Shown here piece after piece: positions 23,383 to 33,397 of a stretch of DNA of 64,000 nt. The notes below the pieces were generated by a model. That model saw nothing but the letters and a program-made list of their open reading frames with translations, had not been told where the DNA came from and made no database searches. Both the position numbers and the translations under genes were made by a program. Positions within the stretch are counted from its first letter, which is position 1, and every line of letters begins with the position of its first letter. Source of the stretch: Roseovarius marisflavi. Its GTDB lineage: Bacteria; Pseudomonadota; Alphaproteobacteria; Rhodobacterales; Rhodobacteraceae. Location of the stretch: assembly GCF_900142625.1 (NCBI RefSeq), contig NZ_FRBN01000017.1:1-64000 (forward strand). Reading direction: 5' to 3'.

Positions 23383-26300
23383 ATGAGCACACGTCTGGCC
23401 ACCGGCGGCCGCCTTCTCGACAAGGCCCGCGCCGTCAATTTTACCTTTAACGGCAAACGCTTGCGCGGTCATGCAGGCGATACGCTGGCCTCGGCCCTGC
23501 TCGCCAATGACCAGATGCTGGTGGGGCGGTCGTTCAAATACCACCGTCCGCGCGGCATCGTCGCCAGCGGCGCCGAAGAACCGAACGCCATCGTCGGCCT
23601 CGGCACAGGCGCGCGCTTTGAGCCGAACCAGCGGGTCACCACGACCGAGCTGTTTGACGGGCTTTCGGCGACAAGCCAGAACCACTGGCCGAGCCTCGAC
23701 TTCGATGTCGGCGCGGTCAACGCCAAACTCGGCCGCTTCATGCCAGCGGGCTTTTATTACAAGATGTTCATCCATCCGCGCCCGTTCTGGAAACATGTCT
23801 ACGAGCCGTTCATCCGTCAGGCTGCCGGCCTCGGCAAGGCGCCGAAAGACCGCGATGGCGACCGCTATGAGCATTTCTATGCCTTTGCCGACGTTCTGGT
23901 GATCGGCGGCGGTGTGGCCGGGCTGCAATCCGCCCTGCGCGCCGCGCAATCGGGTGCCAAGGTGATGGTTCTGGAACAGACCGCCCATTGGGGCGGTCGT
24001 GCTCCGGTCGATGGCGGCACTGTTGATGGCGCGCCGGTCGAGGCCTTCATCGACGCCACCATTGCAAAATTGCAGGACATGCCAAATGTCACCCTGCGCA
24101 ATCGCTGCATGGGTGCGGGGGTCTATGACCACGGCTATGCGCTCGGCTACGAGCGGATCACCGATCACGCGCCTGAACTTGACGCGCCGCGTCACCGCCT
24201 CTGGCGGATTCGCGCAGGCCAGATCATCACCGCCACCGGCGCCATCGAACGCCCGCTCAGCTTTGCCGGGAACGATATCCCCGGCGTCATGCTGGCCTCG
24301 GCAGTGCGCGATTACGCGGTGAACTACGGCGTTTCGATCGGCGACCGCACGGTTGTCGTGACCAACAATGACGATGCTTACCGCACCGCGATCACGCTCA
24401 AATCGCTTGGCCTCGATATCCCGGTGATCCTGGACGCTCGTGCCTCGGGCGGCGGGGCGCTTGCCGACGAGGCGCGCGCGCTTGGTATCCGTGTCGAGAA
24501 TGGCAAGGCCATCGCCTCGGTCAAAGGCGGCAAGCGGGTCACCGGCGTGGCGATCTGTGCGCAAGCCGGCGAAGGCGCCGTGCTTGAGGAAATCAAATGC
24601 GACGCGGTCGCCATGTCGGGCGGCTGGTCGCCGGTGGTGCACCTGTGGTCGCATTGCGGTGGCAAGCTGACCTGGGACGCCGAGCGCGCCCATTTCCGTC
24701 CTGACCCGACCAAACCGCCGCTCGGCGCAAGTGGCGAAGGTTTTGTCATCGCGACCGGCGCGGCCAATGGCGCGGCCGATCTGGCCACGACGCTGGCGGA
24801 CGCCGACGCGGCGGGCAAGGCCGCGGCGAAGGCCACCGGGCACAAGCCAAAGAGCGCCGCCGCGCCGCAAGGCTCGGCAAGTGATGAGGCGCCGCTTATG
24901 CCGGTCTGGCTCATGCCGCAGGGCGCGGGCATCAATCTGCGGATGAAATCCTGGCTGGATTACCAGAACGACGTCAAGGTGTCGGATGTGCAACTGGCCG
25001 CGCGCGAAGGCTTTGAGAGCGTTGAACACGCCAAGCGCTATACCACGCTCGGCATGGCGACGGATCAGGGTAAGTTGAGCAACATCAACGGCTTGGCCAT
25101 TCTGTCGGATGCGCTCAATCAGCCCATTCCGCAAACCGGCACAACCACCTTCCGCCCGCCCTATACGCCGATCTCTCTGGCGGCCATCGGTGGCGAAGCG
25201 CGCGACGAGATTTTCCAACCGTTGCGCAAGACGCCGATCCACGGCTGGCACGAAGACAACGGTGCGCATTTCGAGCCGGTCGGCCAATGGCGTCGGCCCT
25301 ATTGCTTCCCGAAAGGCGAAGAAAGCCACCGCGACGCGGTAAGCCGCGAAATCAACCAGACCCGTGGTGCGCTTGGCCTGCTCGATGCCTCGACCCTTGG
25401 CAAGATCATCGTCAAAGGGCCTGATGCGGGCAAGTTTCTCGACATGCTCTACACCAACATGATGAGCACCCTGAAACCGGGGCGCTGCCGCTATGGTTTG
25501 ATGTGCAGCGAGAACGGCTTTCTGATGGATGACGGCGTGGTCGCGCGGATCGACGACGATACGTTCCTGTGCCACACCACGACCGGCGGCGCCGAGTCGA
25601 TCCATGGCCACATGGAAGACTGGCTGCAATGCGAATGGTGGGATTGGAAGGTCTATACCGCCAATGTGACCGAGCAATATGCCCAGATCGCCGTGGTCGG
25701 CCCCAAGGCCCGCACGGTTCTTGAAAAGCTGACCTCGGATGACATTTCCGCCGACGGGTTGAGCTTTATGGGCTGGAAGGATCTGACGCTGGCGGGCATG
25801 CCTGCTCGCGCCTACCGGATTTCGTTCTCGGGCGAGCTGAGCTATGAAATCGCCGTGCCTGCAAGCTATGGCCGCGCGCTTTGGGATGCTCTGCTTGAGG
25901 CGGGCGCAGAATTCGGCGTGATGCCCTATGGCACCGAAGGCCTGCACGTGATGCGCGCCGAAAAGGGCTTTATCATGATCGGCGATGAAACCGACGGCAC
26001 GGTGATCCCGCAGGATCTCAACATGCAATGGGCGATTTCCAAGAAAAAGGACGACTATCTTGGCAAGCGCGCGCAAGAGCGCAGCCATATGGCCGATCCC
26101 AACCGCTGGAAGCTGGTCGGGCTTGAAACCCTCGATGGCTCGGTTCTGCCGGATGGCGCCTATGCCACGGCCGCAGGGCACAACGCCAATGGTCAGCGCG
26201 AAACCCAAGGCCGGGTCACCTCGACCTATTATTCGCCGACCCTCGGGCGCGGGATTGCCATGGGCCTTGTGCTTGATGGGCCCGACCGGATGGGCGATGT

Positions 26301-26394
26301 GATCGAAATTCCAAAGGTGGATGGCGGGATCGTCAAGGCGAAGATCGTCGATCCGATCTTCTTCGACAAGGACGGGGAGAAGCAGAATGTCTAA
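23383..26394 (+). CDS. soxA: Sarcosine oxidase subunit alpha
   Basis: The 1003-residue subunit carries the NAD+ site and a folate-binding domain. The N-terminal part has a ferredoxin-like segment (VNFTFNGKRLRGHAGDTLAS). A Rossmann motif follows, VLVIGGGVAGLQSALRAA, near residue 170. The C-terminal 400 residues form a GcvT-like aminomethyltransferase domain (ISREINQTRGALGLLD-type sequence, FSGELSYEIAVPASYG) that accepts the one-carbon unit on tetrahydrofolate. The stop overlaps soxG by 8 bp. Confidence 0.95.
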   Translation: MSTRLATGGRLLDKARAVNFTFNGKRLRGHAGDTLASALLANDQMLVGRSFKYHRPRGIVASGAEEPNAIVGLGTGARFEPNQRVTTTELFDGLSATSQNHWPSLDFDVGAVNAKLGRFMPAGFYYKMFIHPRPFWKHVYEPFIRQAAGLGKAPKDRDGDRYEHFYAFADVLVIGGGVAGLQSALRAAQSGAKVMVLEQTAHWGGRAPVDGGTVDGAPVEAFIDATIAKLQDMPNVTLRNRCMGAGVYDHGYALGYERITDHAPELDAPRHRLWRIRAGQIITATGAIERPLSFAGNDIPGVMLASAVRDYAVNYGVSIGDRTVVVTNNDDAYRTAITLKSLGLDIPVILDARASGGGALADEARALGIRVENGKAIASVKGGKRVTGVAICAQAGEGAVLEEIKCDAVAMSGGWSPVVHLWSHCGGKLTWDAERAHFRPDPTKPPLGASGEGFVIATGAANGAADLATTLADADAAGKAAAKATGHKPKSAAAPQGSASDEAPLMPVWLMPQGAGINLRMKSWLDYQNDVKVSDVQLAAREGFESVEHAKRYTTLGMATDQGKLSNINGLAILSDALNQPIPQTGTTTFRPPYTPISLAAIGGEARDEIFQPLRKTPIHGWHEDNGAHFEPVGQWRRPYCFPKGEESHRDAVSREINQTRGALGLLDASTLGKIIVKGPDAGKFLDMLYTNMMSTLKPGRCRYGLMCSENGFLMDDGVVARIDDDTFLCHTTTGGAESIHGHMEDWLQCEWWDWKVYTANVTEQYAQIAVVGPKARTVLEKLTSDDISADGLSFMGWKDLTLAGMPARAYRISFSGELSYEIAVPASYGRALWDALLEAGAEFGVMPYGTEGLHVMRAEKGFIMIGDETDGTVIPQDLNMQWAISKKKDDYLGKRAQERSHMADPNRWKLVGLETLDGSVLPDGAYATAAGHNANGQRETQGRVTSTYYSPTLGRGIAMGLVLDGPDRMGDVIEIPKVDGGIVKAKIVDPIFFDKDGEKQNV

Positions 26395-26956
26395 CGCAGT
26401 CAGCGCATTGGCCGGGGCCAGCTATGATGGTTTTGCCCGGATTGAGGATCAGGGCCTGCACGGCATGATTACCCTGCGCGGGGATCTTGCCAGCAAAGAG
26501 GTCAAGGCCGCCGTCAAATCCGCCACCGGCCTTGGCATGCCGGGCCAGCGTCAGGCGCTGAGCGGCAAGGACACCGCCGCGCTCTGGATGTCGCCGGACG
26601 AATTGCTGTTGATGTGCCCTTACGGCGATGTGGCGGCGGTGATCGAAAAGATCGAAACCGCCCTCGCAGGTCAACATTTCCTGGCCGTCAACGTCTCTGA
26701 CGCGCGGACCTTCCTGCGCATCAGCGGCGCGGGCGCACGCGAGGTTCTGGCCAAGGTCTGTCCGGTCGATCTCTCGCCCGAGGCCTTTACCCCCGGCATG
26801 TTCCGCCGCACCCGCATGGCGCAGGTGCCGGCCGCCTTCTGGCTTGACGAGGCAGGCGCGTTTCATCTGATCTGTTTCCGCTCGATTGCAGATTACGCCT
26901 TTAACCTGTTGAAAACCTCGGCAAAACCCGGCGGCGAAGTGGGCTATTTCGCCTGA
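26387..26956 (+). CDS. soxG: Sarcosine oxidase subunit gamma
   Basis: The 189-residue gamma subunit completes the soxBDAG operon. Recognisable parts are ALWMSPDELLLMCPYGDVAA, ARTFLRISGAGAREVLAKVC and TRMAQVPAAFWLDEAGAFHL. The start lies within the end of soxA. The family is related to the GcvT fold and stabilises the complex. Confidence 0.92.
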   Translation: MSNAVSALAGASYDGFARIEDQGLHGMITLRGDLASKEVKAAVKSATGLGMPGQRQALSGKDTAALWMSPDELLLMCPYGDVAAVIEKIETALAGQHFLAVNVSDARTFLRISGAGAREVLAKVCPVDLSPEAFTPGMFRRTRMAQVPAAFWLDEAGAFHLICFRSIADYAFNLLKTSAKPGGEVGYFA

Positions 26957-27066
26957 TCCCGGTAAACCCGACAGAAAAACTCCGTCAAGCGGGGTTGACC
27001 TTTGACGGATCAGGCCACCATGTATGGGGCATCTGATTTGAACGCACAGAACAGGGGGATAACCCA

Positions 27067-27666
27067 ATGGCTTTTGAACTTCCCGATCTTCCCTATGCCC
27101 ACGACGCGCTTGCCGCGCATGGCATGTCCGCCGAAACGCTCGAGTATCACCACGACCTGCACCACAAGGCCTATGTCGACAACGGCAACAAGCTGATTTC
27201 CGGCACCGAATGGGACGGCAAGTCGCTTGAGGCGATCATTGTCGGCACCTATGACAAGAGTGCCGTGGCGCAAAACGGCATTTTCAACAACATCAGCCAG
27301 CTCTGGAACCACAACCAGTTCTGGGAAATGATGAGCCCGACCAAGACCGGCATGCCCGGCGAGCTTGAAAAAGCCATCAACGACAGCTTTGGCTCGGTTG
27401 ACGAGTTCAAATCGCAGTTTTCGGCCGCTGGTGCCGGTCAGTTCGGCTCTGGCTGGGCGTGGCTTGTCAAAGACACCGATGGCGGCCTCAAGGTCACCAA
27501 GACCGAGAACGGCGTGAACCCGGTTTGCTTTGGTCAGACCGCGCTTTTGGGCTGTGATGTGTGGGAGCATTCCTATTACATCGACTTCCGCAACAAGCGC
27601 CCGGCCTACCTCACCAACTTCCTCGACAACCTGGTGAACTGGGAAAACGTCGCCTCGCGGCTTTGA
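27067..27666 (+). CDS. sodB: Superoxide dismutase, Fe/Mn family
   Basis: The 199-residue enzyme converts superoxide to O2 and H2O2. Metal ligands are visible: His in LEYHHDLHHKAYVDN, His in LWNHNQFWEMM, and Asp and His in CDVWEHSYYIDFRN. The pattern AAGAGQFGSGWAWLV favours the iron form. GGGGG lies 7-11 nt before the ATG, and a factor-independent terminator follows. Placement after the H2O2-producing sarcosine oxidase operon may be coincidental. Confidence 0.95.
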   Translation: MAFELPDLPYAHDALAAHGMSAETLEYHHDLHHKAYVDNGNKLISGTEWDGKSLEAIIVGTYDKSAVAQNGIFNNISQLWNHNQFWEMMSPTKTGMPGELEKAINDSFGSVDEFKSQFSAAGAGQFGSGWAWLVKDTDGGLKVTKTENGVNPVCFGQTALLGCDVWEHSYYIDFRNKRPAYLTNFLDNLVNWENVASRL

Positions 27667-27705
27667 CCTGATCCACCTCGGGGCCGTGTCCGGCCCTTGA
27701 TGATT

Positions 27706-27736
27706 GCCCCGCTGGCGCGTGTCAGCGGGGCTTTTT
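27706..27736 (+). terminator. Intrinsic terminator of sodB
   Basis: A 9-bp stem GCCCCGCTG/CAGCGGGGC with an 8-nt loop is followed by TTTTT. It lies 40 bp after the sodB stop. Confidence 0.85.
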
Positions 27737-27829
27737 CGTGCCTTGGCGGAAATTTGGCCCGTATCGCCTTGCCTTAGCGCAGCGGATCAGGCAGCAGTTC
27801 GAGAGCATTCAAAACCCAAAGGACCCCCC

Positions 27830-28726
27830 ATGCGCGAGGAGACTAAAGGCATCATTGCGATGGTCGCCACCTGCACGGTCTGGGGGCTTTCGGGGATTTA
27901 CTACAAGCTGCTGGATCATATCCCGCCGATTGAAATTCTGGCGCATCGCACGCTCTGGTCCTGTGTCTTTTTCGCTCTGATCCTTTTGGTGCAGGGGCGG
28001 ATTTCGGTTTTGGTTCAAACGGTTCGGGTGCGACGGTCGCTTCTTTTGATCGGTTTTGCGGCGCTTATGATCTCGACCAACTGGTTCGTCTTCATCACCT
28101 CGATTCAGGTCGGGCGCGCGGTCGAGGCCTCGCTTGGCTATTACATCTTCCCGCTGGTGGCGGTGCTCTTGGGCGCGATTGCCTTTGGCGAGCGCCTTGG
28201 CCGGGCACAGATGGTGGCGGTCTCGCTTGCGGTGGCGGCGGTGGTGACACTGACCATCGGCCTTGGCGTGGCGCCATGGATCGCGCTTATCCTGGCCTCG
28301 TCATTCGGGCTTTACGGCCTTGTAAAGAAAGGGCTTCCTGTCGGTCCGGTGGTGTCGGTCACCGCCGAGGTCCTGCTATTGGCACCGATTGCCCTGGCTA
28401 TTTTATGGTGGCTTCACTCGGACGGGCAGGGCGCCTTTGGCACGTCGTTTCGTGACAGCGCGTTGCTGGTGTTTTCCGGCCCGCTGACGGCGGTCCCGCT
28501 GGTCATGTTCAGCTATGCGACCAAGCGTATCCGGCTGGCGACGGTGGGCCTGGTGCAATACCTCAACCCCAGCCTGCAATTTCTGGTGGCAACACTGCTC
28601 TTTCGCGAGGTTTTCAGCTTTTGGCACGCTATTGCCTTCGTGATGATCTGGACCGCACTTGCGATCTATACCACCGCATCCCTGCGTCAGGACAGGGCGG
28701 CGCGCAGGGCGATCATCAAATCCTGA
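27830..28726 (+). CDS. rarD: EamA-family transporter, RarD type
   Basis: The 298-residue membrane protein has about ten helices and a duplicated EamA fold. The N terminus MREETKGIIAMVATCTVWGL and the sequence ISTNWFVFITSIQVGRAVEA, ASLGYYIFPLVAVLLGAIAF, GLVQYLNPSLQFLVATLLFR match RarD proteins (chloramphenicol-sensitivity family). The natural substrate is uncertain. The 3' end overlaps the convergent LOG gene by 40 bp. Confidence 0.9.
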   Translation: MREETKGIIAMVATCTVWGLSGIYYKLLDHIPPIEILAHRTLWSCVFFALILLVQGRISVLVQTVRVRRSLLLIGFAALMISTNWFVFITSIQVGRAVEASLGYYIFPLVAVLLGAIAFGERLGRAQMVAVSLAVAAVVTLTIGLGVAPWIALILASSFGLYGLVKKGLPVGPVVSVTAEVLLLAPIALAILWWLHSDGQGAFGTSFRDSALLVFSGPLTAVPLVMFSYATKRIRLATVGLVQYLNPSLQFLVATLLFREVFSFWHAIAFVMIWTALAIYTTASLRQDRAARRAIIKS

Positions 28727-29238
28727 ACATTAACAATTGGCTGCATGAAGTCCTTAAGAGAGCCGTCGGCGAAACCCTGGTCAATCACATGATCCATCAA
28801 TTGCATGAGGGGCGTCCAGTAGCCTTCTGTACTCAATAGAAAAATCGGCTTTGCATGCAGGCCGAGCTGACGCCATGTCAGAACTTCGAAAAACTCGTCC
28901 AACGACCCGGCGCCGCCGGGCAGAACCACGATGGCATCCGAGTTCATATACATGACCTTTTTGCGCTCGTGCATGTTCTCGGTTACCACGAAACGGGTCA
29001 GGTCCGTCTTGCCGACCTCAAGGCGCATCAGATGGGCCGGGATCACGCCAAAGGTGTCGCCGCCCGCGTTTTGGGCCGCGCGCGCGGTGGCCCCCATAAG
29101 CCCGACATCGCCCGCGCCATAAACCAGCCGCCAGCCGTTTTGCGCCAGCATTTCACCGACGGCGGTCGCGTCTTCGCTATAGCGTGGGTTTTTGCCGGGA
29201 CGTGAGCCGCAAAAGACACAGACGGACAGGACTGTCAT
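28687..29238 (-). CDS. LOG-family nucleotide hydrolase (TIGR00730)
   Basis: The 183-residue Rossmann protein carries SVCVFCGSRPGKNPRYSEDA, VYGAGDVGLMGATARAA, HERKKVMYMNSDAIVVLPGG and GGAGSLDEFFEVLTW. The last two contain the PGG-GT/S-x2-E motif and the active-site Arg of cytokinin-activating LOG enzymes. It is likely a nucleoside 5'-monophosphate phosphoribohydrolase. It converges on and overlaps rarD. Confidence 0.92.
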   Translation of the reverse strand: MTVLSVCVFCGSRPGKNPRYSEDATAVGEMLAQNGWRLVYGAGDVGLMGATARAAQNAGGDTFGVIPAHLMRLEVGKTDLTRFVVTENMHERKKVMYMNSDAIVVLPGGAGSLDEFFEVLTWRQLGLHAKPIFLLSTEGYWTPLMQLMDHVIDQGFADGSLKDFMQPIVNVQDLMIALRAALS

Positions 29239-29341
29239 GAAATCACCCCAAGCCAGGAAATGGTTGCTTTGACCCGTGATAGCCTTGTTGCTATTCTGCG
29301 GCAACCGTGCACTGTGCTGGGGACGGGGCGGAAGGGAAAAC

Positions 29342-30655
29342 ATGAGCAAATTCGCCGGTTTAAGAACTGGGCCCGCGCTTGGCGCAGCGGGGGCCGTGGT
29401 GATTGCATTTGCCGGTCTTGCGATGTATTTCGGCGGTCTGTTTGATCCCGCAGAAGGACCCACTCCGGAGCCAACCGTCGTGGTCCGACCCCAGCCGGTT
29501 TTGCAAGCGCCCGACACGGCGGACACGACAAGCGATGCTGTCGTGTCAGAGGTGGCGCCCGCGCCCGCGATGCCCGATCCGCCGTCAATCGACACCTTCC
29601 GGCTTGACCCCGACGGGCAGATGCTTGTCGCCGGTCAGGGCGCGCCCGGTTGGATGATTTCGATCCTGCTGGATGGCATCACGATTGCCACGGTTTCCCC
29701 TGATAATGCAGGGAAATTCGTGCAGTTTCTGGATCTCCCCACCAGCGACAAGCCGCGTGTTCTGTCGCTGAGCATGGCCGCGTCCGAGGGGGACGAAACG
29801 CTCGCCTCTGTCGATGAAATCATCATCGCGGCCACCCCGATCGCTGTTGCAGAGGTGGCCTCCACCGAGGCCGAACCACCGCTCGCCGTGACGCTGCCTG
29901 CGCCAGAGACAGCCACCTCGGAAAGCGGCGCACTCAAATCCGCAGTCCCCGAGATCGCGACGGGAAATCCGACATTACCAGAGGTCACGACAGTGATCAC
30001 AGAGCATGCGTCGGCGCCTGAGGCGGAGGTGACCGAGGCGGCGCAGCCCGCGGCCTCTGTCGGCACCGTTCCTGCCGTGGTCGCGCCAGAGTCGGCAAAG
30101 CTTGCGGCCTCACCAACCGTTCTTCTGGCTGATGAGTCTGGCGTGCGGGTGCTTCAGGCCCCGGTTGCAGCGGGGGCGGCGCCCGAGGTCATGTCAAGCG
30201 TGGCGCTTGATGCGATCACCTATTCCGACGAGGGCACTGTCCAGCTGTCTGGCCGCGCCGAAGGCACTGGATTCGTTCGCATTTACCTTGATAATGCGCC
30301 GATCACGACGTCGCGTGTGGCGGCGGATGGCAATTGGAACAGCGACCTTCCAGAGGTCGATGTCGGGGTCTATACCCTGCGTGTCGATGAGGTGAACGCC
30401 GACGGCACGGTCATCTCGCGCGTGGAGACGCCCTTCAAGCGCGAAGATCAGGCGATCCTGGCCGTGCAGGACAATGCCGATCAATCGGCCCGCGTGCGCG
30501 CCGTCACGGTTCAGCCCGGATCGACCCTTTGGGCAATTTCGCGCGAGGCCTACGGTGAGGGCATCAAGTATGTGCGCGTCTATGAGGCCAATCGCGACCG
30601 CATCCGCGACCCCGATCTGATCTATCCCGGACAGGTGTTCACCCTGCCGCAATAG
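29342..30655 (+). CDS. LysM-domain envelope protein
   Basis: The 437-residue protein has an N-terminal membrane anchor (residues 12-34) and a long Ala/Pro/Glu/Thr-rich linker. An Ig-like segment follows (YSDEGTVQLSGRAEGTGFVR). A C-terminal LysM domain ends it (VQPGSTLWAISREAYGEGIK to YPGQVFTLPQ) and binds peptidoglycan. GGAAGGG precedes ATG 29342. It is probably exported and wall-associated; no catalytic domain is visible. Confidence 0.88.
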   Translation: MSKFAGLRTGPALGAAGAVVIAFAGLAMYFGGLFDPAEGPTPEPTVVVRPQPVLQAPDTADTTSDAVVSEVAPAPAMPDPPSIDTFRLDPDGQMLVAGQGAPGWMISILLDGITIATVSPDNAGKFVQFLDLPTSDKPRVLSLSMAASEGDETLASVDEIIIAATPIAVAEVASTEAEPPLAVTLPAPETATSESGALKSAVPEIATGNPTLPEVTTVITEHASAPEAEVTEAAQPAASVGTVPAVVAPESAKLAASPTVLLADESGVRVLQAPVAAGAAPEVMSSVALDAITYSDEGTVQLSGRAEGTGFVRIYLDNAPITTSRVAADGNWNSDLPEVDVGVYTLRVDEVNADGTVISRVETPFKREDQAILAVQDNADQSARVRAVTVQPGSTLWAISREAYGEGIKYVRVYEANRDRIRDPDLIYPGQVFTLPQ

Positions 30656-30720
30656 GGCGGGGCTGGCAATTGAGCTATCGGCGGCCTATGTGTGGGACAA
30701 GTGATTGAAAAGGCTTGCCC

Positions 30721-32541
30721 ATGCGCCATGCCCAGGTGACAACTTCTGAAATGCCCAAAAACGGCTGGCGCACCATTCGGCGCGTGGCCCCATACCTGTG
30801 GCCCGCCGATGAGCCTTGGGTGAAGCGGCGCGTCGTGCTGGCGGTCATCGCGCTTTTCGTGGCCAAATTCGTCGCGGTCGGCACGCCTTTTTTCTATAAG
30901 GCGGCGGTGGATGCTCTGGCCGGCGAGGGCCAGTCGGCGGCCTGGATGCTCGGCGCGGGGGCGGTCGGGCTTACCGTGGCTTATGGCATGGCGCGGTTGA
31001 TGAATGTCGGCTTTCAGCAATTGCGCGACGTGATCTTTGCGCGCGTGGCACAGCGGGCCCTGCGCTCGCTTGCGCTTACGACGTTTCGCCATATCCATGC
31101 GATGTCGATGCGCTATCATATCACGCGCAAGACCGGCGGGCTTAGCCGGATTATCGAGCGGGGCGTCAAAGGCGTTGAATTCCTGTTGCGGTTCCTGCTG
31201 TTTTCCATCGGTCCGCTGGTGCTTGAGCTGCTGATGATCGGCATCATCCTCTGGGTATTGTTCGACATCTGGTATCTGGCCGTGGTGATGGGCGTGATCG
31301 CGGCCTATGTGGCCTTTACCTTCAAGGTCACGGAATGGCGCGTACGTTTGCGTAAAGAGATGAACGACCAGGATACCGACGCCAATCAAAAGGCAGTCGA
31401 TAGTCTCTTGAATTTCGAGACGGTCAAGTATTTCGGCGCCGAAGGCCGCGAGGCGATGCGCTATGACGCGGCAATGGCGGGCTATGAGCGCGCCGCGTTG
31501 CAGACCTCCTATTCGCTGGCCTTCCTGAATTTCGGTCAATCCTTCCTGATCACCGGCGGCCTTGTCTCGGTCATGGTGATGGCGGCCATCGGCGTTCAAA
31601 ACGGAGCCATGACCGTAGGCGATTTCGTCATGGTCAACGCCTATATGATCCAGATTACCATGCCGCTCAACTTTCTGGGCACGGTCTATCGCGAGATCCG
31701 GCAATCCTTGGTCGACATGGGCGAAATGTTCGAATTGTTAGAGCAGTCGCCAGATGTCAAGGACAAAAAGGGCGCCCATGTTCTAAAAGTGAAAGGCGCG
31801 TCGGTGCGCCTTGAGGCCGTGGATTTCGGATATGACAGCAAGCGGCCGATTTTGAAGGGGGTTACGCTTGATGTCCCGGCCGGTCAGACGGTGGCCGTGG
31901 TCGGCCCGTCGGGCTCGGGCAAGTCGACCATCGGGCGGCTGTTGTTTCGCTTCTATGATGTGCAATCTGGGGCGGTTTTGATTGATGGCCAGGACGTGCG
32001 CGACGTGACCCAGGAGAGCCTGCATGCGATGATCGGCGTCGTGCCGCAGGATACGGTGCTGTTCAACGATACGGTCGGCTATAACATCGGCTATGGGCGC
32101 GACGGCGCGACCCAGGCCGAGATAGAAGAGGCGGCGCGTGCTGCCCAGATCCATGATTTCATCGTGAGCCTGCCTGAGGGGTACAACACCCAGGTGGGCG
32201 AACGCGGGCTCAAGCTTTCGGGCGGCGAAAAACAGCGTGTCGGGATCGCCCGGACCCTGCTCAAAAATCCTCCGATCCTGCTGCTGGACGAGGCCACCAG
32301 CGCGCTTGATACCCAGACCGAACGTGACATTCAGGGCGCGCTTGCCAAGGCCGCCGAGGGGCGCACGGTGATCACCATCGCGCACCGCCTTTCGACCATT
32401 GCCGATGCCGACAGGATTGTCGTGCTGGAAGAGGGCCGCGTGGTCGAAGAAGGCAGCCACGCCGAACTTTTGGCGCGTCAGGGCCGCTATGCCGGGCTAT
32501 GGCAGCGTCAGGCGCGTGAACAGGACGAGGTTGCGGCCTAG
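30721..32541 (+). CDS. ABC exporter, Atm1/ABCB7 type
   Basis: The 606-residue half-transporter fuses six membrane helices to an ATPase domain. It has the Atm1 hallmarks YHITRKTGGLSRIIERGVKG and NFETVKYFGAEGREAMRYDA, Walker A GPSGSGKST, signature LSGGEKQRVGIARTLL and Walker B ILLLDEATSALD. Atm1-type exporters of alphaproteobacteria move glutathione-derived compounds, persulfides or metal complexes. ATG 30721 is preferred over TTG 30715. Confidence 0.93.
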   Translation: MRHAQVTTSEMPKNGWRTIRRVAPYLWPADEPWVKRRVVLAVIALFVAKFVAVGTPFFYKAAVDALAGEGQSAAWMLGAGAVGLTVAYGMARLMNVGFQQLRDVIFARVAQRALRSLALTTFRHIHAMSMRYHITRKTGGLSRIIERGVKGVEFLLRFLLFSIGPLVLELLMIGIILWVLFDIWYLAVVMGVIAAYVAFTFKVTEWRVRLRKEMNDQDTDANQKAVDSLLNFETVKYFGAEGREAMRYDAAMAGYERAALQTSYSLAFLNFGQSFLITGGLVSVMVMAAIGVQNGAMTVGDFVMVNAYMIQITMPLNFLGTVYREIRQSLVDMGEMFELLEQSPDVKDKKGAHVLKVKGASVRLEAVDFGYDSKRPILKGVTLDVPAGQTVAVVGPSGSGKSTIGRLLFRFYDVQSGAVLIDGQDVRDVTQESLHAMIGVVPQDTVLFNDTVGYNIGYGRDGATQAEIEEAARAAQIHDFIVSLPEGYNTQVGERGLKLSGGEKQRVGIARTLLKNPPILLLDEATSALDTQTERDIQGALAKAAEGRTVITIAHRLSTIADADRIVVLEEGRVVEEGSHAELLARQGRYAGLWQRQAREQDEVAA

Positions 32542-32716
32542 GCGCGATCTGTCACAAAAGCGTTGCAGCAGGTTCCTATGTATTGGCGGCATATGAGCGC
32601 TAGATATCGCCCTTGCCAGTTTTTCAACGCGATATATAGTAAATATTAGGAAGGTGCGGGGGCGCCCGCCCCTGGACCAGTTGCAACCATGATCCGGGTT
32701 AGGGGAAGTCAGTCAG

Positions 32717-33301
32717 ATGGACGGCGATTTCAGAACGGAATTTGTCAGAGAACCGGCCGCGCTACGGAGCTATCCGGCGCTTGTGCTGAACGCCGATTAC
32801 CGGCCACTCTCCTATTATCCTTTGTCGCTCTGGACCTGGCAGGAGGCGGTCAAGGCGGCCTGGCTTGAGCGGGTCGATATCGTGGCGGAGTATGACCATT
32901 GTGTCAGAAGCCCGAGCATGAAAATACGGATACCCTCCGTCATCGTGTTGAAAGACTATGTAAAACCTCAAAAGCGCGTGGCCTTCACGCGCTTTAATTT
33001 ATTTCTGAGGGATGAATTTCGCTGTCAGTATTGCGGCGCAAAGGGCGAATTGACCTTTGATCATGTCGTGCCGCGCGCCAGTGGCGGGGTGACAAGCTGG
33101 GAAAACGTGGTCGCGGCCTGTAGCCCCTGCAACCTGAGCAAGGGCTCCAAGAGCCTCCGGCAAGCGGGGATGAGCCTGCGCAAGGCGCCGCGCCCGCCGG
33201 AGGCAGAACAGCTTCGCAATATGGGACGCAAGTTCCCGCCCAATCACCTGCATGAAAGCTGGATGGATTTTCTCTATTGGGATGCAGAGCTTGACGCCTA
33301 G
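32717..33301 (+). CDS. HNH endonuclease family protein
   Basis: The 194-residue protein contains a treble-clef HNH domain: CQYCG near residue 107, LTFDHVVPRASGGVTSWENV and AACSPCNLSKG. The N-terminal half (LVLNADYRPLSYYPLSLWTW) is typical of the widely conserved chromosomal HNH proteins in alphaproteobacteria. There are no restriction or phage genes beside it. The in vivo target is unknown. Confidence 0.9.
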   Translation: MDGDFRTEFVREPAALRSYPALVLNADYRPLSYYPLSLWTWQEAVKAAWLERVDIVAEYDHCVRSPSMKIRIPSVIVLKDYVKPQKRVAFTRFNLFLRDEFRCQYCGAKGELTFDHVVPRASGGVTSWENVVAACSPCNLSKGSKSLRQAGMSLRKAPRPPEAEQLRNMGRKFPPNHLHESWMDFLYWDAELDA

Positions 33302-33335
33302 AGGGGCGTGGGTTTCACCCACCCTACGCATGTGA

Positions 33336-33370
33336 AAAAGGCGCCGCTGCCGCAGGGCAGGGCGCCTTTT
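33336..33370. terminator. Bidirectional terminator between HNH and bactofilin genes
   Basis: The inverted repeat AAAAGGCGCC/GGCGCCTTTT surrounds a 15-nt loop. It gives a stem followed by a T run on both strands, suited to the two convergent genes. Confidence 0.8.
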
Positions 33371-33397
33371 GCGATAAGGTTTCGTCTGCGCTTCGGC

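Noticed and set aside
23230-26208. A 992-codon open frame antisense to soxA
   Set aside because: It is the GC-rich shadow of soxA. It has no domain pattern, and soxA is fully supported on the other strand.
32542-32716. Possible RNA gene between the Atm1-type and HNH genes
   Set aside because: There is a short GC hairpin (GGGGGCGCCCGCCCC), but no conserved RNA motif or terminator that I can name.
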